Origin: Acrasis kona
Lineage: Eukaryota; Heterolobosea; Eutetramitea; Acrasida; Acrasidae
Reading direction: 5' to 3'
DNA length: 36,843 bases
Assembly (NCBI GenBank): GCA_026419775.2
Contig: JAOPGA020001222.1
Coordinates: 1-36,843, forward strand
Below the pieces are notes generated by a model. It did no database searches. It was given only the letters and a program-made list of their open reading frames with translations, and was not told the origin of the DNA. The position numbers were made by a program, and so were the translations under genes. Shown one piece after another: positions 8,056 to 17,112 of this stretch. Every line of letters begins with the position of its first letter. The stretch's first letter is position 1.

Positions 8056-9141
8056 ATGGAAGAAGCAACAAGAAAGGTCCCATACAGACCAAACGACGGA
8101 ATTTTAATAAACACAATCTCGGACGTTCAAGATGTGGAGTTATTAGTGAACAAAATAGTGAACATAATGAGGACATCAAAATACACTGTTTTGGTAACAA
8201 GTGATCTTCAAGATCCACCAAAGATTGACGAAGAATTACCAAAGATCAAGAGAAACAAAAGAATACCATGGCGCACCCCAAACAAAAACTACATGGCAAT
8301 AGCAAAGCTGCACGAGATGGGATTTATACACCACGTAATAACCGAAAGCACAAACAACCTTCACCATGCTTCAGGAATACCTTCTGACTCAATTACCGAA
8401 CTTTACGGTAACAAATTCATCGAAGTATGTAAAGCGTGCAAGATGGAGTACAAACGTGAGTACGTTTGCAGAAACAACATGAATCTACATAAACATGATA
8501 CCGGAAAATTGTGCGATGAGTGCAGAGGTCCACTTTACGATAACATTATCAAATTCAACGAAGAGGTACCCAACACAAACAAAGCAATAAACATTATCCA
8601 ACAGGCAGAAGTGATCATCACATTGGGAGTGCTCGAGAGGTTCAAATCGACAATGAAGGTGTTGAGCTCGAACGTAAAGCGATGCATCTGTCGAGTGACG
8701 GAGACTAGTTGCAAAGAATGCGTTCTGCCGAACACAGTTAGACTTTGTCCCTCAACATTTTTACACTTCATCACAAACCAATTACAATTAAAAGTTGACG
8801 ATTTTATATTTCGTCATACCATATCAATAAACACAACTTTTTCAACATCCATCAGAAAAAACACCACATCAAGGTCAGTCGTGATTCAAAATTTACATCC
8901 ATTTATGAGTTTTGTTGATTGTATTGCGTACCAGGACCAAGAAATAAAGGACAACAAGACCACAGGATGTATCAATGTGGACAATGTGAGATTTGGAGGA
9001 ATAAATTCTTTTGTAACAGCGTTGATGTTTAGGTTTCACTTGATGTTTTCCGAGGAGGTTGTCGTTGAGCTCAGGTTAGACTTGAATACAATCCAACCAG
9101 GAACGAGCTACGACTATAATTTGCTGTGTAAACCGAAATAA
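8056..9141 (+). CDS. Sirtuin-like protein without the catalytic residues (pseudo-sirtuin)
   Basis: 361 residues, one exon, ATG 8056. The Sir2 layout, closest to the SIRT6/7 branch, is clear. Present are VITESTNNLHHASGIP (positions 95-109, the TQNxDxLHxxSG block), ELYGNKFIEVC (115-125), zinc cysteines C125-x2-C128 and C153-x2-C156, HDTGKLC, and FNEEVP where the family has FGExLP. Residues needed for NAD-dependent deacylation are not there. The N-terminal GAGxS loop is absent, QN-x-D is ES-T-N, the catalytic His of ELHGN is Tyr (Y117), and the GTSL loop reads LGVL. The frame is intact over the full length with normal codon use, so the protein is probably made but not a deacetylase. A structural, zinc-stabilised or binding role is inferred. 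The C-terminal 150 residues are an unusual extension. Confidence 0.82.
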   Translation: MEEATRKVPYRPNDGILINTISDVQDVELLVNKIVNIMRTSKYTVLVTSDLQDPPKIDEELPKIKRNKRIPWRTPNKNYMAIAKLHEMGFIHHVITESTNNLHHASGIPSDSITELYGNKFIEVCKACKMEYKREYVCRNNMNLHKHDTGKLCDECRGPLYDNIIKFNEEVPNTNKAINIIQQAEVIITLGVLERFKSTMKVLSSNVKRCICRVTETSCKECVLPNTVRLCPSTFLHFITNQLQLKVDDFIFRHTISINTTFSTSIRKNTTSRSVVIQNLHPFMSFVDCIAYQDQEIKDNKTTGCINVDNVRFGGINSFVTALMFRFHLMFSEEVVVELRLDLNTIQPGTSYDYNLLCKPK

Positions 9142-9266
9142 ATTAAATTAGTTACCATTACCAAACTTTGGAGATATTGTTTGTCTGACTTTCGGAATTT
9201 CTGGGAGTTGTCTTCTCCGTGAACTCCATAACTGTATTTAACCTGTAACAATCGGATATCAGATTT

Positions 9267-10302
9267 ATGAATAAAAGAAAAACGATGATGACAAAAGTGT
9301 TCTATCTTTTGTGCATTTTGGCTGCAGTATTTGCCGTCACCATCTCAGAGGATGACCACAAGGAAGCATTCAGCAAATGGGCCTTAGAGTATGGAAAGAA
9401 ATACGACGCCAATGAGAATGTTGAACATCGCTACAATTTGTTCAAGAAGTACCGTAATGAAATCTTCGACCACAACGAGAAGGCAGCTCAGGGCATCTAC
9501 ACATGGACCAAGAAGGTCGATCAAGTAAGTAATGCATTTATTACTACTCATTACTTACAACTTATAGTTTGCAGATTGGACTGATGCCGAGAAGGACAGA
9601 TTCCTAAACTACGTTCCAGAAAACTTCACTTCTACTCCCGAGGCACTTATGTATGTACCAGACAATGCTGACTATGTCGATTGGACTCAACGTGGTGCAG
9701 TTGTGAACGGCAAGGATCAAGGACAATGCGGAAGCTGCTGGGCATTCGCCGCCACAGGTTCCATGGAAGGATGCAATGCCATTGCCGGTAAAGGTCTAAA
9801 ACGCCTCTCCGAACAACAACTCCAAGACTGCTTATACAGCAGAGTTTGCAGCCCAGGAGGTGGATCACCAGGTGGATCTATCGATTGGGTAAGACAACGT
9901 GGAGGTATCTCTGGTGAAGCCCAATACCCATACCTCAGAAGAAATGGTCAATGCCACGATACTGGCAAGGTTGCCAGAGTTGGAAACGTATGGCACGTTA
10001 ATCGCAATGAAGGTGCCATGGTTGGTATGGTCCAAAGAGGTCCAACCGCAGCAGGAATTAATGGACAAGCCCTATTCGGATACCACCAAGGTGTCATCAA
10101 CGACGATAGAGCCTCAAAGGCCACCAACCACGCTATCCTCATTGTAGGTTATGCACCCAACTGTGAGAACACTGGTGTCAACTGCTGGATCATTAGAAAC
10201 TCATGGGGATCCGGATGGGGTAAGGGAGGCTACGGATTGGTAGCTCGTAACAAGAACACCCTCGGTATTGGAAGCGACGCTCACACAGCCCTCGACTGCT
10301 AA
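9267..10302 (+). CDS. Papain-family (C1A) cysteine protease, cathepsin-like, secretory
   Basis: Exons 9267-9524 and 9568-10302 flank a 43-nt intron and encode 330 residues. A signal peptide (VFYLLCILAAVFAVTIS) follows either the first ATG or the tandem ATGs at 9285/9288. The propeptide inhibitor region (I29 type) is recognisable by FSKWALEYGKKYD, an ERFNIN-like helix and, across the splice, VDQFADWTDAEKD. The mature enzyme starts near residue 119. Catalytic residues are in place: Gln137, Cys143 (GQCGSCWAF), His274 (NHAILIVGY) and Asn297 (RNSWGSGWG). It is probably a lysosomal or phagosomal digestive protease of an amoeba that feeds on microbes. The coding part is C-ending in codon use, suggesting high expression. 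Confidence 0.95.
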
Positions 10303-10786
10303 ACGCCATAATAAAATACTTTGTGATATGAACAATAATGTTTCTTGATCAAGTTCCATAGTAAAAATCTCACACATATGCAGTTATTCACTATCAATTA
10401 TACGACCAAACAGTAAGGGTAGTGAATGTTCTAATGGATAAAACATTCGCGACTATGTTTGACAGTGTTCAATCCTCTAGGTTTGGGGAGTCCTGTCATT
10501 TTGTATTAGAAAAGTGCTGTTGTGAAAACGTATGTGATTATCGTCAAAACGAAGAAGTCAATAAATGATGCATAAAGTTATTTATCTACTCTTTTGTGTC
10601 CACTTGATAACATTGTAGCCTTTTCACTCTTCAATAAAGTACGGTCCATTTTATATAGGTTGCTTTCTATGCGCGATGATATATATGAAGCATTTTAATA
10701 ACGAGTATCTCCGCCACGTGTCAAGTAAACGTATAAAATATTTCGTCTTTGAATTTTGTAAGACATAACAATTCGGAGGCAACAGT
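10303..10786. other. Intergenic stretch, nothing recognised
   Basis: About 480 bp of moderately AT-rich sequence between the protease and the ArfGAP. It should contain the protease 3' UTR and the ArfGAP promoter. A tRNA-like string near 10430-10510 does not fold and was rejected. Confidence 0.5.
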
Positions 10787-12023
10787 ATGTCGAATGCAAA
10801 AGAGCAGGCAAAGTTTAAAAAGATACTATCCGATCTATCAAAAAAGGAGGAAAACAGAGAGTGTGCTGACTGCACTTCACAACGTAAACGCAGAAACATG
10901 TCGATCTAACTTTGTTAGGACCTGATTGGGCCTCCGTAAACCTTGGGCTGTTCATTTGCATTAGATGTAGCGGGCTCCATCGGAGTTTGGGAACACATAT
11001 TTCTTTCGTTCGCTCGGCCGTTATCGATGATTGGAAACAAGAGCAAATTGATACAATGCTTCGCGTTGGCAATGCAAAAGCCAAAGCATACTGGGAGGCA
11101 ACTGCCCCTGAGAGACCCAAATATTCGGAATTCGACAACATAGAGTGCGTCCACATCACATTCGCTTCTCATAACATAAATTGATTAGATTAGTAAGACA
11201 ATGGATTAACGATAAATATGTGAGAAAGCTTTATATAGACAAGGAAGTCACGCCTCCCCACTCAATCGGAGGGTCACAAAAAATCATCGCCAAAACCATC
11301 GCCAAGGAAGCCCCAAGAAAGAAAATTGAATCCCCCACCAACACTGCTCCCCAAAGCCCACAACCCACATCAGACACCACCTCCACTACAACAAGGCCGA
11401 AATCAAGAGCGCCCATTGGAAGTACTGGTAGTAGCGCGTTCATCCCCAAAGAGAGGGTCAACCCATTCGCCACTAAACCTGCCATAAATGTCGCCCCAGC
11501 ACAACCTGTGAAGCCGAACCCCGAGGTAGACATGTTCGAAGAAGATTTTAAGGAGGAACAAATCAAAGCGCCGCCAACTGCAACGAAAAAGAAGAAGACG
11601 GTTAAAAAATCAAAAGATGGATCCACAAAAGATGGAGATTCTTCCGTAAAGAAAAAGAAGAAGAAAAAGGTGGAATCTGATTTACTAAACGTAGATAGCA
11701 TGTTTAGCTCACATTTGCACGTTAGTCACAGTTCCAACGAACTAGAGATTGGCACAACTCATCATGTAAGATCCACTCATGACACTCCCAACTCTGCGCC
11801 CACCACACCCTTTACGAAGGACCCCTTCACCGACGAGTCAGGATCTGACAGCGACGAAGACGTTGACGAGGTGTTTAGTAACAAGAATAAATCAAACGAA
11901 AAGAAGCCTCAAGTTCAAATTACAAATAACATGCAGAGTAAAAAGGAGAGCATTATGTCACTTTTCAATACCGACTCCCCATCATCAAAGACCTCCAATA
12001 ATGATATCATAAGCTTTTTTTGA
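10787..12023 (+). CDS. ArfGAP-domain protein (SMAP/AGE2-like)
   Basis: Exons 10787-10883, 10919-11144 and 11189-12023 (introns 35 and 44 nt, phases 1 and 2, the first with CTAAC close to its AG) encode 385 residues. The ArfGAP zinc finger occupies residues 8-130. It reads ENRECADCTSQRPDWASVNL, then FICIRCSGLHRSLGTHIS, i.e. C-x2-C-x16-C-x2-C, with the catalytic Arg of the arginine finger in SGLHRSLG. The domain ends EFDNIELVRQWINDKY, with the last intron in between. The remaining 250 residues are disordered, rich in Pro, Thr and Ser, with a Lys-rich block (TATKKKKTVKKSK, VKKKKKKKV) and several NPF/DPF-like motifs (VNPFATKP, KDPFTDE) that suggest binding to endocytic adaptors. It stimulates GTP hydrolysis on Arf GTPases at Golgi or endosomes. 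Confidence 0.9.
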
Positions 12024-12337
12024 TAATAAATAGTGTACCTTAACAGACTATGCGGGTTGGTTATTTTCTTTTGATGCGAACTGCCGACACTAGCTGCCAA
12101 ATACATGCTCAACCTTAACCCTCATCTTTCAAATATCTGTACAAAAATGATACAAATTCCCATATCCGCCCTATCATTTTGACAATTCCCTCTTCTATTG
12201 TTGGCCAGGTTTAGTACAAATTTGTTAATCGTATTCAATCTCCGGATCATAAGGGGCAGTCAATTACTCAACGGCGACTATTTAGATGACAGAACTTCCC
12301 CAGGTCTCCACGAAGAATAAAAAGCCAACAACAAGAG
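12024..12337. other. Intergenic stretch, nothing recognised
   Basis: 314 bp holding the ArfGAP 3' end and the promoter of the next gene on the same strand. No frame, repeat or RNA is supported. Confidence 0.5.
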
Positions 12338-13114
12338 ATGAACATGCAGTATGCCTTCGAACAACTCTGGTGCAGTGAAGCCATCGAGTTCTGGGGACAC
12401 AACCCTTCTGAGGCAGAGTACGGTTCATCTCAAGGCGAAGATTGCACCATTGCTCCTGAAACTCCTGACTCTGTCGATGTATCCGAAATCATGAAGGCCT
12501 TCAACATGGACTGCTCACAACCAGAGGGAGTACCCGCAAACCTCTTCGACCTTGGAGATGCATTTGAGGTTCCTTCCGCCTACTCCGACTGCTTCTCTGA
12601 TTGTCTGGAGAATGCAGTTGAGGAACAAGACATGCAATGCAAGCCTTCAAGCAAACCCCTAATACCCGTGGCACATTTTTTCTCCCCACATGCAAGCCAA
12701 AATGAGACTGATGAAGAAGTACACAGCCCCAGAGCCGTTGCCTCTACTAGCAGTGAGGACGAGAATGTACAAACTGTCATCACAAAGAAGAAGATAAGTC
12801 CTTCCGCACGGTGCCTTAAGCGTGCCGAGCTTAAACCAGAAAAAAGAGTAACAAAAAAACAAAAAACGTCGTTCACTGGAAAGAAGAACAAACAACCTGC
12901 ACCAATAATAACAGATTTTGCTGCACCAGACCTAGATGCACAAAATTGCTGTTGTCTTAGTGGCTGCTCAAACGCTGTTACAAACCGTTTAAGATTCAGT
13001 CTGCGTCGGCCGAATACATTCAAAGAAGACTTTGTCAATCGACAATGGAACAAAATCTGTCAATATCACTACTTCTCTGATTTATATCAGCACAAGAAAT
13101 CCTTGAACCACTAA
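12338..13114 (+). CDS. Acidic/basic nuclear-type protein with a C-terminal Cys/His motif, family unknown
   Basis: 258 residues, one exon, ATG 12338. The first 130 residues are acidic and rich in Ser, Pro, Glu and Cys, a composition like activation regions. A strongly basic stretch (about 150-185: TKKKISPSARCLKRAELKPE, RVTKKQKTSFTGKKNK) could serve as nuclear localisation or DNA contact. The last 55 residues hold conserved-looking order: CCCLSGCSN, then RLRFSLRRPNTFKEDFVNRQ, then WNKICQYHYFSDLY. Cys pairs followed by a C-x2-H suggest a small zinc-binding fold comparable in layout to THAP-like fingers (C..C...W..C..H), but I cannot name it. A DNA-binding transcription regulator is plausible, not shown. 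Confidence 0.65.
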   Translation: MNMQYAFEQLWCSEAIEFWGHNPSEAEYGSSQGEDCTIAPETPDSVDVSEIMKAFNMDCSQPEGVPANLFDLGDAFEVPSAYSDCFSDCLENAVEEQDMQCKPSSKPLIPVAHFFSPHASQNETDEEVHSPRAVASTSSEDENVQTVITKKKISPSARCLKRAELKPEKRVTKKQKTSFTGKKNKQPAPIITDFAAPDLDAQNCCCLSGCSNAVTNRLRFSLRRPNTFKEDFVNRQWNKICQYHYFSDLYQHKKSLNH

Positions 13115-13212
13115 CCGCACTTGAAATAGAACCGTGTAGTAATGTAGTTATTTATAAAATAAATTTCAGTCCTCTAGAGAGGGGTGAACACCTTTTTGTT
13201 TAAACTGCTAGT

Positions 13213-13635
13213 TTATTGGCTTTTCATAAGACATGTAGCAAAGTGCAATGCACTTATCTTTCCTGTGTTGTTTTGGTCCAATTCATTAATAATCTCAGTT
13301 ACCTCATCTTCTGATAGTTTGGATCCTATTTTGCAAACGACTTCCTTCATTTGTTCTCGTGTTAGAAATGTATCGTCACCTGGACATGGAAAGTGCACTT
13401 TAAGAGCAGAGACAATTTCTTTTTCGGCATCCTCTTCTCTCAATTTTTGATAATAGTAATTAACAAGATCTTGATATTGGAATTTACTAAACGTTCCGTC
13501 TGCATCGATCTCGTTCAATACATCACTATCTTTAATGTCTTTGATTCCAAGTTCGCGAAGTATTTGTGGCACTACTTTTGTTGGTATGTACCCATCCTTG
13601 GCGTGCTGTTCAAACAACTCATTTATAGCAGTCAT
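13213..13635 (-). CDS. EF-hand protein (calmodulin / light-chain-like) with degenerate calcium loops
   Basis: 140 residues, one exon, ATG 13635-13633. The length and four-helix-pair pattern fit the calmodulin superfamily. The last loop, DQNNTGKISALH, has the loop Asp, Asn, Thr, Gly and Ile in place but His instead of the position-12 Glu. The second repeat has DADGTFSKFQYQD, also imperfect. The other two are unrecognisable as loops. It is more like a light-chain or centrin-type adaptor that binds a partner than a calcium sensor. The partner cannot be told. Confidence 0.75.
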   Translation of the reverse strand: MTAINELFEQHAKDGYIPTKVVPQILRELGIKDIKDSDVLNEIDADGTFSKFQYQDLVNYYYQKLREEDAEKEIVSALKVHFPCPGDDTFLTREQMKEVVCKIGSKLSEDEVTEIINELDQNNTGKISALHFATCLMKSQ

Positions 13636-14144
13636 CTGTCTTACTTTACAATTAATTTGATTAATATTAATTATCGGAGGTAGATTTACATCATACTTTA
13701 GCCGGCGTCCGCTATACTTGGGTAGCTTGACCGTAGATATTCTATCGGAGAAGGAAGATCGAATTAGGTTTACAGACCGTCCGCTACTACAGTGACAACA
13801 AAAAAGTATTTAATAACCTAATTAAGAAGAACTACAGTATCCGTATACGGATGACGGAATAATATTCAGGATTGTATAGGATCGGCCAAGGAATCAATTT
13901 TTAGGGTCAAAAATTTTAGTTTTATTATCTGTTTTAAAATCAAATAATAAGGATATCAATTATTTTACAGAAACATGTGGTAGATTTAGTATGCTTTATT
14001 ATATTTGTCCTTCTTCGCTTCCTACAATGCACTATCAACATCCATATCATCAGCTTTGTGTTTCTCGAGTAACTTCGTAACTTCTTAGAATCAGCTAGGA
14101 GTTGAGCGCTTCACTAATGTACTCTTTGACGGAAATTAAAAAAT
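13636..14144. other. Gene-poor stretch with a palindrome
   Basis: About 510 bp. It includes the perfect 14-bp palindrome at 13839-13852. On the minus strand near 14000-14130 short frames (KEYISEALNS; EVTKLLEKHKADDMDVDSAL) look like scraps of a decayed coding sequence, but they lie in different frames and no family is assigned. Confidence 0.4.
13839..13852. repeat. Perfect 14-bp palindrome
   Basis: ATCCGTATACGGAT reads the same on both strands. It lies upstream of the EF-hand gene (about 200 bp from its ATG), so a dimeric transcription-factor site is one possibility; it could equally be chance or the core of a mobile-element relic. Confidence 0.5.
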
Positions 14145-14238
14145 TGACGACAGTGGGGTTTGAACCAACGCCCTCTCGGACTGGAGCCTAAATCCAGCGC
14201 CTTAGACCAATACCGTATTTGAACTCGGCCATATCGCC
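14145..14238 (-). tRNA. tRNA-Leu(UAG)-like gene with a 14-nt insertion in the D-loop
   Basis: On the minus strand the segment begins GGCGATATGGCCGAGT and ends CACTGTCGTC plus A, followed by a T6 run (RNA polymerase III terminator). The 7-bp acceptor stem pairs, with two G-U pairs. The D-stem GCC/GGC is perfect. The anticodon stem CTGGA/TCCAG is perfect, with loop TTTAGGC and anticodon TAG at 14190-14188. A class II variable arm (TCCGAGAGGGCG) is present, and the T-loop is TTCAAAC. Oddities are 14 extra bases (14222-14209) between the GAGT and GGTC of the D-loop, which also split the A-box, and one mismatch in the T-stem. There is no ordinary intron after position 37. It may be a tRNA with an ectopic intron or a decaying copy. 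Confidence 0.72.
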
Positions 14239-15019
14239 ATTACATTATATAATTGAATTGATATGTTTCGAAATCTTTACAAAATGTCACAAAGTCTTAT
14301 GATTTAGCAGAACTGTACGGAGTCACGTAGTTGTTTCGCTCCTATAACGACTTTGATTGGACTAACCACTCCTCCAACTTGCTTGAAGACGCGTATCCTC
14401 TCGCCTGCGATTGGATATGACGAGCAAGCGACGCTATCCCTAGTTTGGGAAAGCGTTGCAGTCGAATGCATTGTTTGGCTCATGTTTTTCACGAACGTGC
14501 CCTTATATAAAAGGGTTCAGAGTCAACAGGGGCCTCAGTCATATCCCAACAAGCCTCGTTGCTGGTTGGTGATTCACGAGGTGATGTTTGGTAGCGTTCT
14601 GTTGTTGGCTCTATTATTTTTATTATTTTCTTTAATTCCAGATTCATTTAACTCTTTTCATCTTTACACTGCATAATTATCTGCACTGCTTCTGCTGTTC
14701 CTTTTCCTCTTCTTTGTAAGCTTGTTAGTCCTTGGATACTATTATTTTTTGTTTTTCCGCTTATTGTAAAATATTATCATCACTTTACATCATCAAGATC
14801 CCGTTGTGACAAGTCAAGTAGTCCAAGCGTAGAGATATGGCGAGGATCCCATATATGTTTGTCAGAAGGAGTGGTTTAGCCTTTAGTGCAAAGCTCAATT
14901 GAGAGCGCGTAGGTTGTCGGTGATCACACGATAGTTGGCGACAAAGCACTTATGCAAGATAATAAATGCACCGCTGTGGGGCGTGAGTGGGTCGGCAGCA
15001 TGGATAACCGTGGGCGCAC
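14239..15019. other. Gene-poor stretch with a TATA-like element
   Basis: About 780 bp. A consensus-like TATA sequence (TTATATAAAAGG, about 14503-14514) sits after a CG-rich stretch, but no recognised gene follows within 300 bp. The frame at 14353-14676 on the plus strand (107 codons) lacks any domain and ends in a hydrophobic run; I do not call it. The right end probably grades into decayed LINE sequence. Confidence 0.4.
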
Positions 15020-15750
15020 CGACTGTTCAATAATCCATTGTGGTCTATCCCTGCCCTTGATGATGAGCTATCCACACTCTTAAACTATTACAATAAAGAT
15101 CTAGATCTAACTATGTGGAAATCAGCAGAAAGAACATCTCTCTATCCACTCAGGTGGTCATCACCGGTACCAAACAGTATCACATATATACATATATATC
15201 GACGGCTCTGCCACTGCTAATAGAAGTATTGCAGCATATGCTGTGGTAAATGCATCTGATTTTAAGAAGCATAAATTCCTAGAGTAATTAACAATTATAG
15301 TGCTGAGCTCTTTGGTTTTCTCCATGCTTTGCAACTCTCTCAAGATGTGACTATACTAACTGACTGCTTATCTGGCATTCAAGCTGTACAGTTATATGAA
15401 AAGCTTGTAAATGTAATTATATTGACTGCTCACTACCGTGTGCTCATTTACTTACCTTATCTACCCAATATTTATTACAGTAAACGCGGAACAACAATAG
15501 GCTCTTCAGAGTTCTTAAGCCTCTTTCTGTTCTCCATAAAATCTCAACAATATTTATGGAAACTTCCCATTCTATTTGGACTGCTTGATGTGTTTACAAG
15601 GCCAATAGTGAACACAAGCAATCACCTCCTCAGTGATTTGTATATATAATTTTAGTATAAGGTAACTAACTTATTAATAACCATTGACGGGGGTTTGTAA
15701 AATTATTAATAAACTTTTGGCCTGTTTTTAAAAAAATAAAAGCAAATAGA
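15020..15750 (+). mobile_element. Decayed LINE (non-LTR retrotransposon) 3' part, copy 1, with RNase H domain
   Basis: Pieces of a C-terminal RNase H domain are visible on the plus strand: IYIDGSATANRSIAAYAVVN (Asp at 15201), then SAELFGFLHAL (Glu at 15305), then TILTDCLSGIQAV (Asp at 15362). The three acidic catalytic residues and their spacing fit the RNase H of I/Tad-type LINEs. A stop and a frame change lie between the first and second piece, so it is inactive. A family-specific tail from about 15509 (GAGTTCTTAAGCCTCTTTCT) is shared with copy 2. The end, near 15740, is A-rich. No reverse transcriptase or 5' end is recognisable, and target-site duplications were not found. The 5' limit is uncertain. 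Confidence 0.7.
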
Positions 15751-15770
15751 AATTCTTACTTTAACTTCGC

Positions 15771-16320
15771 TCCAACCAGCTTTACATACTGTCAAAGATG
15801 CGTTACTGGAGCAACAATCCTAATTATGACACTAAATGTCCTCGGTGTCATTCATCACATAAAGACCAGCAACATTTGCTACTTGACTGTCGCTATAATA
15901 AAACTAAATTACATGATGCGATGCTCAGGATCAATAAGGTTTTCCATGATAATCTGAAACCTGGCTTTGTTATTTGAAGCAATTTTAAATTTTGGGGAGC
16001 GCCATATTATTTGACGCAACATGGAATTGAAGGAAGCAAAGAGATGTCAGAGCTGCCAAAAGATTGAAAGAGGTCCATATATGCTAATTTACTTGGATAT
16101 GTTAGCATGGACACTTTCCATAAATTTAATAAGTACTTTAGAGTTCTTAAGCCTCTTTCTATTTTAAATAAAATCTCAACAATACTTATAGAAACTTTCT
16201 ATTCTATTTGGACTGCTCGATATGTTTACAAAGCCAATAGTGAATTACCTCAAAGTGATCTATATATATTTATTTTTAGTGTAAGGTAACTCATCAATAA
16301 AATTGTACAAAATGTAGACA
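15771..16320 (+). mobile_element. Decayed LINE 3' part, copy 2, with CCHC zinc motif
   Basis: The frame at about 15798-15977 encodes CPRCHSSHKDQQHLLLDC, a C-x2-C...H...C motif like the one found downstream of RNase H in several LINE clades, then stops at 15975-15977. The tail at 16141-16249 matches copy 1 (15509-15618) with about a dozen differences in 106 bases, mostly transitions. It is followed by GTGTAAGGTAACTCATCAATAAA. Only the 3' few hundred bases are present, as is usual for LINE copies truncated by incomplete reverse transcription. Confidence 0.65.
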
Positions 16321-16774
16321 GTTAAAGGTCTTGTTTATTATAAGTTTTTATTATAAGTTTATATTTATTTATAAAATTTTGGGTTACTAAATGCAAATTT
16401 AATTTCTGTATAAAGAGTAAAAACACAGGTCCATTAATACAGATATTGTTGATAATGAATCCTGCTCTTTTGTTAGTGATTAACAAATTGTTTCTTTATT
16501 TGACTTTTGAATTTTTAAAAGTGTTAGAAAATTAAATAAAAAGACAACAATGTTTTTTATTTTCTGTTGCTGAGCTTAAAACACTCTTTTTACTTTTTAA
16601 TTTAAACTTGATAAAAGTTGAATATTATTTTTATAAATTAAAATTGATAATTTTCCTTTTTTAAATTTTAAATTATATTAATTAAATTAAAATATTACTT
16701 ATATCAATTTAAAATATAATATTTATTTACAATATATAAAGCTTTTCAAAGGAAAGCAGCATGCTTTAATAATG

Positions 16775-16791
16775 GAGATATCTGATATCTC
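16775..16791. repeat. Short inverted repeat GAGATATC-T-GATATCTC
   Basis: Two 8-bp arms around a single T are perfect inverted repeats. It sits in the AT-rich island between the LINE relics; function unknown. Confidence 0.5.
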
Positions 16792-17056
16792 AGATCAAAA
16801 ATTATCAATAAATAATCAAAGAGTTGATCATTCTTGTTTTGTAGTCACGGCGTGTGTTTTTCTATGTTATTGTTGCTCCTTGTGTGTCTGTGTCTGAGCT
16901 TAAAAAGAAAACAAATGCTTACTATAAATAACAGCCAATATCTTGTTCTTGCAGTTGTAATTAATGAGGCATTTACATACTTCATGCGCCATATTCACAC
17001 CATCTCTAATATCAGATAATATCGGATGGGACCAATATCTTTTTGATTTCTTACAA

Positions 17057-17081
17057 AATCCGATAATTTTCTTATCGGATT
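17057..17081. repeat. Hairpin with perfect 10-bp stem (AATCCGATAA / TTATCGGATT)
   Basis: The two arms flank a 5-base loop (TTTTC). Related strings lie around it (ATCGGATGGGACCAATATC before, ACCGATAAGACCCC after). Such repeated CCGATA/TATCGG units are common at ends of hAT-like elements, so this may be the remains of a short non-autonomous DNA transposon. That family link is inference. Confidence 0.5.
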
Positions 17082-17112
17082 ACCGGCCACTACCGATAAG
17101 ACCCCTATTATA

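Larger units (their letters stand above)
16321..17112. other. AT-rich gene-free island with palindromes
   Basis: About 790 bp. The part from 16580 to 16740 is almost purely A and T. No coding frame is credible; a 61-codon frame at 16834-17019 is low-complexity and rejected. Two short inverted repeats (16775-16791 and 17057-17081) and neighbouring ATCGGAT / ACCGATAAG strings look like terminal parts of a small DNA transposon, but no boundaries could be fixed. Confidence 0.5.

Noticed and set aside
10430-10510. tRNA-like string (TTCTAATGGATAAAACATT ... GTTCAATCC)
   Set aside because: D-arm and T-loop strings resemble a tRNA, but the T-stem does not pair and no 5-bp anticodon stem or acceptor stem can be drawn.
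11231-11701. 156-codon frame on the minus strand
   Set aside because: Opposite strand of the ArfGAP tail; its poly-Phe runs come from the Lys codons of the real gene.
12580-13053. 157-codon frame on the minus strand
   Set aside because: Mirror of the 12338-13114 gene; Cys/Phe/Ser-rich and without a motif.
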